In this document: positions 1 through 6,505 of the stretch, piece by piece
How the letters are laid out: each line of letters starts with the position of its first letter
Numbering within the stretch: position 1 is the first letter of the stretch
Notes under the pieces: model-generated
Seen by the model: the letters and a program-made list of their open reading frames with translations, nothing else
Told to the model about the DNA's origin: nothing
Database searches by the model: none
Program-made: the position numbers and the translations under genes
Assembly: GCA_005791855.1 (NCBI GenBank)
Contig: SXUH01000342.1
Coordinates: 1-12,315 of the forward strand
Length of the DNA stretch: 12,315 bases
Direction of reading: 5' to 3'
Source of the DNA: Bdellovibrionales bacterium
GTDB lineage: Bacteria; Bdellovibrionota; Bacteriovoracia; Bacteriovoracales; Bacteriovoracaceae

Positions 1-1402
<1,402 letters not shown>

Positions 1403-1410
1403 TTACGCGG

Positions 1411-2199
1411 TTATTCGTGGTCGTAACTGACTTTAAGGAGATAGAGCCCCCGCGGGTCTGCCTTCTTCCAGGGCCGCTGTTCCTTCAGTTCCCCGTGCAG
1501 GTAGTTGGAGAAGTCCTCCACCGTTAACCTGCCGTTGCCGACCATCCAGAGGGCGCCGACGAGGTGCCGGACCATGTGCTTGAGGAACCCCTTGCCGACG
1601 ATGCGGAACTGCCAGCAGCTGGTGACCTGCCCGGCGGTGAACAAGGTACCCTGGAAGAGGTCTCGTGGATCGATGGAGGTTAGATCGCACTCGAGGATAT
1701 CCCGGAGAGTCGTGTTGGCGATCCCGCCGATGGACCAGAAGTTTCGAAAGTCGTTTTTCCCCTTGAGCAGGTCGATGCAGGTCTGGATGTGCTCGATGTT
1801 CAGGGGGTAGGGGGTCTGGGCAATGTACCGTTGATCCTGACCCGAGACTCCAGGGGTGTTGGTGAAGAGGTAGCGGTATTCTTTTGAGAACTGGTCGATC
1901 GATGGGATAAAGTCTCCTGCGCAAGGTGAGAGATCGAGGCATCTGATGTGCGATGGGAGTGCAGAGTTAAGGCGCTCAGCATTAAGGGCCGAAGGATCTT
2001 CTGCGGAGATTTTCACCACTTGGCCGAAGGCATGAACACCCTTATCCGTTCGGGAGGCGGATCTCGTCGTGACTTTTCCCTGGAGGATCCGCTGCAAAGA
2101 AAGGTTGAGGTCCCCCTGGATCGTGGGCATCCCTTCCTGCCACTGGAAGCCCACGCGGTCGCTCCCGTCGTACTGGAGGATGGCCTTGTAGTAGTTCAT
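1411..2199 (-). CDS. truA: tRNA pseudouridine(38-40) synthase TruA
   Basis: TruA converts uridines 38, 39 and 40 of the tRNA anticodon stem-loop to pseudouridine, in the cytosol and without a cofactor. The 262-residue length is normal for the family. The catalytic Asp is Asp52 in SRTDKGVHAFGQVV (residues 49-62). Other family signatures are YDGS near residue 10, KEYRYLF (106-112), GFLKHMVRHLVGAL (204-217) and the C-terminal ADPRGLYLLKVSYD (247-260). The Gly usually found just before the catalytic RTD is Ser here, which is a minor variant. The start ATG overlaps the stop of the upstream CrtA-like gene as ATGA, so translation is probably coupled. Together with tgt downstream it forms a tRNA anticodon-modification cluster. 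Confidence 0.96.
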   Translation of the reverse strand: MNYYKAILQYDGSDRVGFQWQEGMPTIQGDLNLSLQRILQGKVTTRSASRTDKGVHAFGQVVKISAEDPSALNAERLNSALPSHIRCLDLSPCAGDFIPSIDQFSKEYRYLFTNTPGVSGQDQRYIAQTPYPLNIEHIQTCIDLLKGKNDFRNFWSIGGIANTTLRDILECDLTSIDPRDLFQGTLFTAGQVTSCWQFRIVGKGFLKHMVRHLVGALWMVGNGRLTVEDFSNYLHGELKEQRPWKKADPRGLYLLKVSYDHE

Positions 2200-2879
2200 T
2201 TCGGCATCTTCCCAAATTCTCCGAGGAGTTGGAAGCGCATTGTGGTGAACTCGTGGTGGAAGGACTTCTTCCTCTGCTCGACCATGGCATCGGCGTGGAG
2301 GCCACCACCCGGGACCGGACTCAGTCCCTGCACCATCTGGATCATGTCCCTCTCCGTCTTCCAGATGCTGAAGGTCGAGAGGGTTCCGAGGGGTCTCATG
2401 GCGGCGAGGGCGAAGGTCTTGCCCGGATGGTCTCGGACCAGGCCCTCGACGGGCTTGCCCCAGCGGAGGAAGCGGAGAGTTTCGGAGAGCTTTAGCCTCG
2501 CGAGGGTGATCGCTACCACCGGAGCCTCCGGGTTCGGATTCGGAGAATTCTCGGGGAGGGGGTCGAGTTCGGAGACGAAGCCCCAGCGGCGGTAGAACTT
2601 GAGACGGACGTGCCAGCCTTTGTCTAAGCGCATTCCCCGCCGGTCCTTCTGTAGGAAATCCGTGAGCGCCTTCTCATCCTGCCAGCGAGCAAGGTAGACG
2701 AGCTGAGTAAAACCGTAGCGAGCAGCGGAAGTGATCGGAGATCCAAGGCGCATGGTTAGCATGGGTTCTGCGTGCAGGAGGCCCGGGACGGCAGTGGACT
2801 TCGGAGAGCGGAGGAGTTCGCGGGTGAGGAAGAATGGGTCGACGGTTGCGAGGTGGAAACTAAAGATTTCTCGGTTCAT
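2196..2879 (-). CDS. Spheroidene monooxygenase-like (CrtA-like) family protein
   Basis: The 227-residue protein has no signal peptide. Its layout fits the CrtA/spheroidene monooxygenase family: an opening FSFHLATV (residues 6-13), an ALARLKL segment near 124-131 (compare TRATLRP in CrtA), STFSIWKTERDMI (168-180), HADAMVEQR (195-203) and FTTMRFQLLGEF (211-222). In purple bacteria CrtA adds keto groups to acyclic carotenoids. Many homologues occur without carotenoid genes and have no known substrate, and no other carotenoid gene is visible here, so I would not assign that reaction. The family has a ferredoxin-like dimeric alpha/beta-barrel look. The ATG at 2879 is the only plausible start, because an in-frame stop lies a few codons upstream. 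There is no clear Shine-Dalgarno; a strong hairpin sits 13 bases before the start. The stop overlaps the truA start by 4 bases. Confidence 0.72.
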   Translation of the reverse strand: MNREIFSFHLATVDPFFLTRELLRSPKSTAVPGLLHAEPMLTMRLGSPITSAARYGFTQLVYLARWQDEKALTDFLQKDRRGMRLDKGWHVRLKFYRRWGFVSELDPLPENSPNPNPEAPVVAITLARLKLSETLRFLRWGKPVEGLVRDHPGKTFALAAMRPLGTLSTFSIWKTERDMIQMVQGLSPVPGGGLHADAMVEQRKKSFHHEFTTMRFQLLGEFGKMPK

Positions 2880-2892
2880 CTGGAGTTTGGAT

Positions 2893-2920
2893 CATCGGAG
2901 TCCCGGTCGGGACCCCGATG
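2893..2920 (-). promoter_or_regulatory. Strong GC-rich hairpin between two genes
   Basis: Two 13-base arms (2893-2905 and 2908-2920) are inverted copies with a single difference (positions 2899 and 2914). In minus-strand RNA that difference is a G-U wobble, whereas in plus-strand RNA it would be an A-C mismatch, which favours function in the minus-strand transcript. The practical structure is a 12-pair stem with a GACC loop. It begins 9 bases after the stop of the small exported protein and ends 13 bases before the CrtA-like start. No T-tract follows (the next bases are ATCCAAACTCC), so it is not a classic intrinsic terminator. It may be a processing or mRNA-stability element, an attenuator, or a Rho-assisted end. 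Confidence is high for the structure and low for the role. Confidence 0.6.
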
Positions 2921-2929
2921 GGAGATCAA

Positions 2930-3391
2930 CTACGGCATGAGGCCGATGAAAGACCGGAGGTCGAAGTAAAGGTTGTCGGAGGTTCTACCAGCGAGGCGCT
3001 TCAGATTTCCTCTGCCGTCGAAGGTGAGGGCCACGGTCGAATCGTTGAGGTTGAAGTTAGCACGGACGACCTGGCTTCTGGCGTTCAGGAAGCCGAAGAA
3101 CTTGAGCTTGAAGAGAACCTGTGTCGGAGAATTCGTGATCACGTCTCTCACTCCCCAGACTCGGATGGTGTTGTCGTTCAGGTAGACGAGGATGGCTTCT
3201 CTCTCGAGGACGTAGTTGGCGAGGTCGCCCTGGACTCGAGCGCGGCAAACGTGCTTCACGCCGACGAGGTCGATCGATGGACGAGAAGGGGCGGGGGAGC
3301 CGCAGAGGTACGCGCTGACCGTAGAAGGGGCGGCGTGTGCCTGGATGGTAAGGAAGCTAAAGAGAGCGAAGAAAAGGGCGTGAACTTTCAT
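2930..3391 (-). CDS. Small exported protein of unknown function
   Basis: I do not recognise this family. The 153-residue product starts with a clear Sec signal peptide: one Lys, a hydrophobic stretch of about 14 residues, then AHA-A, giving likely cleavage after residue 20. The mature part of about 133 residues is rich in beta-forming patterns (for example ILVYLNDNTIRVWGV, 67-81). It has two Cys, at about 30 and 49, close enough to form one disulphide in the periplasm. The start is well supported by GGAGG placed 4 bases before the ATG at 3391. The gene has its own 125-base upstream region with a possible promoter and an inverted repeat covering the Shine-Dalgarno. It may read through the downstream hairpin into the CrtA-like, truA and tgt cluster. 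Confidence 0.8.
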   Translation of the reverse strand: MKVHALFFALFSFLTIQAHAAPSTVSAYLCGSPAPSRPSIDLVGVKHVCRARVQGDLANYVLEREAILVYLNDNTIRVWGVRDVITNSPTQVLFKLKFFGFLNARSQVVRANFNLNDSTVALTFDGRGNLKRLAGRTSDNLYFDLRSFIGLMP

Positions 3392-3452
3392 AAATCCTCC
3401 GGGGAAGTTCGGTTATTTTGAGATGGAGGCGAATATGCATCACGGAGGATTT
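3392..3452 (-). promoter_or_regulatory. Inverted repeat covering the ribosome binding site
   Basis: The sequence AAATCCTCCG at 3392-3401 is repeated exactly in inverse at 3443-3452, with 41 bases between. On the minus strand the proximal arm reads CGGAGGATTT directly before the ATG at 3391 and contains the whole Shine-Dalgarno. If both arms are transcribed, a perfect 10-pair stem would hide the ribosome binding site. If transcription starts from the candidate promoter at 3432-3460, the distal arm lies in the promoter spacer and the pair could instead be two half-operators. The match is exact; the function is inferred. Confidence 0.5.
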
Positions 3453-3460
3453 GATGTGAA
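3432..3460 (-). promoter_or_regulatory. Possible sigma-70-type promoter
   Basis: On the minus strand TTCACA (forward 3455-3460, five of six matches to TTGACA) is followed after exactly 17 bases by CATATT (forward 3432-3437, four of six matches to TATAAT). It would start transcription about 35 bases before the ATG of the small exported protein. The hexamers are imperfect and promoter consensus in this organism is unknown, so this is a modest prediction. Confidence 0.33.
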
Positions 3461-3516
3461 ATTCGAAGTCCGGAGCTTTGTAAAGAATACAGATGGGTTA
3501 AACGTCGGGATCTCTC

Positions 3517-4647
3517 TTACTTGCAAAGGTCGATGCCATCAGCCGCTTGGATGATCTGATGCAAGATGCCTTGCTCGGGAGCGAGTGGGACCTTGATGCC
3601 GAACTGCTTTCGCTTTTCGAAGTGGAGGATCTCGAGTTCGGTTCTCAAAGACTTCTTTTGACTCTCGTCTTTGGCCAAAGCCGCGATGCCCTCGACCTTC
3701 TTCGGATCCCCGAAGACGTCCTTCTCGAATTCGGCGATCAAGGCATCGGTGACGACCGTCCCCGGAGGCAGCTGCTTGAACTTTGGAGAGGCGACCTCGA
3801 GGATGAGGAACTGGCTGTAGTCGACGAACTTCTTACTGCTGATCCGGTTCCGGTTCATGAACATCCCCGAGAGCGTCCGGGCGACGTAGTCTGGAACGTC
3901 CTCGATGTTCGAGACCCAGTTTCGGAGCTTCAGGACCTCGCGCTCGGAAGCTGGTTCCCGGGCGAGGCGCTTGAGCGTGTCCGGGAGGAAGTAGCCCTTC
4001 TTCATGTCTTTGAACTTCTGGGCGACTTGCTTCTCAGAAAGGTCGGAGAAATCGTCGACCATGAGGATCGCGGGCTTCACCGGGAGGACTGAGGGATCCA
4101 CTGCCGCGATCGCCCGGTTGAGCTCGACCACGCCTCGGGAGCGGTGGTGCCCGTCGAAGTGGTAGTAGAGCTTCCGGGGTTTGGTCTTCTCAAAGGCGTC
4201 GAACTCTTCGGTGAGGCCCTTGTCCGCGACCAGCTGCTCGAGCTGGGCGAGCGAAGTCTTCCGGTCAACGGGGACGGACCTGGACCGGAGGAACTGGGTG
4301 AGGTAGAGGTACCGGATCATGCCCTTAGAGGCGAGGGCCCCCTTGAACGGCGTCGCTTCGAGGGTCTTGTTGGTGAAGGCTACGAACTCGGCGAGGTGGC
4401 CCTTCTGCTTCAGCTCGGCCGCGAGGTCCTTGAGGCTCTTGTTCTCATCGAAGGCGAGGCCCTTGTGCTTGTAGAACTTCGCCAGGAAGGAAAACTTCGC
4501 GATGGTCTGCGCGGACTGGTGGCCCACGCCCTCCTGGGTCGCGATGAGCAGCTGGGTCGACAGCGGGACGACGGAGTTTATCTCCTGGCTCCAGGCCTGC
4601 TGCGCGAGGAGGAGGAAGCTACTGGCAGCGGCGAGCGCGTAGTTCAT
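3517..4647 (-). CDS. Exported ParB-like (DGHHR) domain protein
   Basis: The 376-residue protein has a signal peptide (residues 1-20, ending QQAWS-Q) and so is likely periplasmic or secreted. The central part, about 155-225, carries YYHFDGHHRSRG (161-172) followed by AILMVDDFSDLSEKQVAQKF (193-212) and a DMKKGYFLPD tail. This order matches the ParB-like nuclease family ParBc_2, in which the DGHHR motif occupies the ParB nucleotide-binding box. Two helical modules of about 38 residues (54-91 and 115-152) align without gaps and appear to be an internal duplication. The C-terminal 150 residues are helical, with no family I can name. The start ATG lies inside the last codons of the upstream RelA/SpoT-like gene (29-base overlap), with GGAGAA 7 bases before it. 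The actual activity is unknown: nuclease, nucleotide hydrolase or binding protein are all possible. Confidence 0.75.
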   Translation of the reverse strand: MNYALAAASSFLLLAQQAWSQEINSVVPLSTQLLIATQEGVGHQSAQTIAKFSFLAKFYKHKGLAFDENKSLKDLAAELKQKGHLAEFVAFTNKTLEATPFKGALASKGMIRYLYLTQFLRSRSVPVDRKTSLAQLEQLVADKGLTEEFDAFEKTKPRKLYYHFDGHHRSRGVVELNRAIAAVDPSVLPVKPAILMVDDFSDLSEKQVAQKFKDMKKGYFLPDTLKRLAREPASEREVLKLRNWVSNIEDVPDYVARTLSGMFMNRNRISSKKFVDYSQFLILEVASPKFKQLPPGTVVTDALIAEFEKDVFGDPKKVEGIAALAKDESQKKSLRTELEILHFEKRKQFGIKVPLAPEQGILHQIIQAADGIDLCK

Positions 4648-6430
4648 TCACGACTTCTCCGATGAGGGTTTCCGAGGGAACCTGTCCACTCGCCTTGAGC
4701 CTGGCTTTTATCTGTTCGACCACCTTATCCGGGGAGAGGCACTTGTCGATCTTCTCGAAGGTCAGGTTCTGCGGCAGGTCCGCGGGGAGCTGGGGAGGGA
4801 GGGTTCCCTTCGGCACCAGCCCGGCTTCGACCTTCCGGGCGTGGAGCATGCGTTTTTCGATGTAGACCATGATCCGCTGCTTGTCCGCGGTGGAGAGGGC
4901 CGTGAAGTCCGCCGCCGCCTTGACGATGGCCGGGTCCTTCTGGTGCTTCTCGCTCAGGACCTTGCCGGAGCGGAGGTCGTAGAAGAAGTGCTCGATCTCG
5001 GCGGCCTCGTTCATCTTCGGCCCGCGGATCTGGAACTCCGCCTGCACCCCACTCTTGTAGACCATGTTCATGTGGAAGGCGGTGTACCCGGATTCCTTGG
5101 AGGTGGAGGCGTCGTTCATGACGATCGCCGGCTCCGGGATCTTCACGTCCTTGCCCTGGTTCTTCTGCTGGACGAGGGAGGCGATGTAGTCGGCGTCGGC
5201 CTTCACGATCTGGGCAACCTGGGCATCCGAGAGGTAGGCCGGGGTCACCCCGTCGCGCGGACGGTAGTTGATGATCTCGGTCACCCGGTTTCCGTTCTTA
5301 ATGTCGAGGACGATCTGGTCCACGAAGTCCTGGATGGTCTTCGGCTCGACCACGCCGTCTTCCGTGGCGTTGAAGGTAAGCCTGGCGCCGAGGCCGTCTC
5401 CGATGGCGGCGAGGGCCTTCTCGAGGGTGTCGATCCCCGCGGCACCTTTCTTGAATGCGGCGAAGTCCTTCCGGAGGAGCTTGGCCATCACGGACTCGGC
5501 GCTCTTTCCTCGCCCGTTGAACTCACCGAAGCGGCCGTAGTCGCTCTTGAGCTTGACGATCTCCGTCCCCTCGAGCTCCTTGTAGGCCTTGGAGATCTCG
5601 ATGGCGAACTTCTTCATCTGGTCGAAGTGGCCCCGGCGGCGAGAGCGGTACCAGACGTACTTAGCGTCGGAGGGGTAGTTGGTGGTGAACTCGTTGAGGG
5701 AACGTTGCTCGAGAGTGAGGTTGGCACTTTCCTCGGCACCGCGAGGCTTCCGGTAGGGAATGGTGATGGAACCGACGACGAGGGCCTGCGGCTGGTCTCC
5801 GTCCTTCGGGTTGATCTTAACGAGAATGTTCTTCCCGTCGGTCTGGGTGCTGAAGTTCGCACTCCTGGCAACGGCCTCTCCCTGCGTGACGAACCGGACC
5901 TTCACGTCGCCGGTGATGCCGGAGAGGCGGATCGCAGCGAGGAGGGCGTCGTCGATGGTCCAGACCAGCCCGTTGACGTCCTTCCAGACACGCACCGGAG
6001 GGAGGTCCTCAGTGGTTTTCGTCCCGGCCTTGAGTTCCTGGGCGAGCTCGAGGATCGCGCGGACGTCATCCGACAAGTCGTGCCGGGAGAAGCGAAGTTC
6101 GTCGGCACGAAGAACGGCCGGGCCGGGCTCGTGAGTGACGTCGTACACCGGGAGGAACTTCCCGGTTCTATCCAGGCCGTGGTAGCGGACCAGGTCCTGA
6201 TTGAACTTCGCGAACTCGGAGGGCTTCCAGGGGATGATCCCGAGGTAGGTGAGGCTTGCGGAGGGAGGCGTGGGTTTCAGGCCGAGGAACTTTTCAATGT
6301 CTTTGAAGCAGAGCTTCTGGAGCTCGTCTTTCGCCCACGACTGTTGGGCAGTGACGATGACGAGGGTCGCGAAGAGCCCTAAGAGCCCCCGAGTCCTAAC
6401 CGTGAATCTGCGTCCTTGAACTTTAGCCAC
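4619..6430 (-). CDS. Exported RelA/SpoT-type nucleotide pyrophosphokinase domain protein
   Basis: The 603-residue protein starts with an Arg-rich n-region, a hydrophobic core (about 16-29) and a likely cleavage site at QSWA-K (33/34). Residues about 265-490 match the RelA/SpoT synthetase domain: GRGKSAESVMAKLLRK (306-321), IGDGLGARLTF (343-353, with Asp345 and Arg350), SGYTAFHMNM (447-456), AEFQIRG (464-470, with Glu465) and NEAAEIEHFFYDL (474-486). The Asp and Glu needed for metal binding and catalysis are present. The stretch between the second and third motifs is about 95 residues, longer than usual. Residues about 105-182 look like a ParB-type module with a degenerate motif (WTIDDALLAAIRL where a TLDNRRL type is expected). 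There is no HD hydrolase domain. GTG at 6430 is the only start available after an in-frame stop, and it has only a weak ribosome site. An exported (p)ppGpp- or (p)ppApp-type toxin is inferred; the substrate is unknown. Confidence 0.78.
   Translation of the reverse strand: MAKVQGRRFTVRTRGLLGLFATLVIVTAQQSWAKDELQKLCFKDIEKFLGLKPTPPSASLTYLGIIPWKPSEFAKFNQDLVRYHGLDRTGKFLPVYDVTHEPGPAVLRADELRFSRHDLSDDVRAILELAQELKAGTKTTEDLPPVRVWKDVNGLVWTIDDALLAAIRLSGITGDVKVRFVTQGEAVARSANFSTQTDGKNILVKINPKDGDQPQALVVGSITIPYRKPRGAEESANLTLEQRSLNEFTTNYPSDAKYVWYRSRRRGHFDQMKKFAIEISKAYKELEGTEIVKLKSDYGRFGEFNGRGKSAESVMAKLLRKDFAAFKKGAAGIDTLEKALAAIGDGLGARLTFNATEDGVVEPKTIQDFVDQIVLDIKNGNRVTEIINYRPRDGVTPAYLSDAQVAQIVKADADYIASLVQQKNQGKDVKIPEPAIVMNDASTSKESGYTAFHMNMVYKSGVQAEFQIRGPKMNEAAEIEHFFYDLRSGKVLSEKHQKDPAIVKAAADFTALSTADKQRIMVYIEKRMLHARKVEAGLVPKGTLPPQLPADLPQNLTFEKIDKCLSPDKVVEQIKARLKASGQVPSETLIGEVVNELRARRCQ
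4655..4660 (-). promoter_or_regulatory. Internal ribosome binding site inside the upstream gene
   Basis: The minus-strand sequence GGAGAA lies 7 bases before the ATG at 4647, within the coding sequence of the RelA/SpoT-like gene (codons for Gly591-Glu592). It supports the start chosen for the ParB-like protein despite the 29-base overlap and implies translational coupling. Confidence 0.6.
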
Positions 6431-6473
6431 GGAATCTTTTCGACATCCGTGATTGAGAACTTAGATGTTTTTT

Positions 6474-6501
6474 GAAAGAGAAGGCCCCCGGGTGGGGGGC
6501 C
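6474..6501 (-). terminator. Intrinsic terminator after the hydrolase gene
   Basis: On the minus strand, 4 bases after the TAA stop of the hydrolase, GGCCCCC (6495-6501) pairs with GGGGGCC (6483-6489) around a 5-base loop. A pyrimidine tail, TTCTCTTTC, follows at 6474-6482. It should end the transcript of the large gene and the hydrolase and separate them from the RelA/SpoT-like gene, which then needs its own promoter in the roughly 45 bases left or depends on read-through. Confidence 0.85.
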
Positions 6502-6505
6502 ATTC

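Noticed and set aside
3453..3516. Search for a terminator after the ParB-like gene
   Set aside because: Only a 6-base palindrome (TCCGGA) is visible and no stem followed by a T-tract, so none is annotated.
3456..3554. Plus-strand GTG frame of 32 codons with GGAGG upstream
   Set aside because: The GGAGG is the inverted copy of the minus-strand ribosome site, and the frame runs into the end of the ParB-like gene. The peptide shows nothing recognisable.
4841..6382. Plus-strand open frame of 513 codons
   Set aside because: It is antisense to the RelA/SpoT-like gene; GC-rich third positions keep the opposite frame open. It has no signal, motif or ribosome site.
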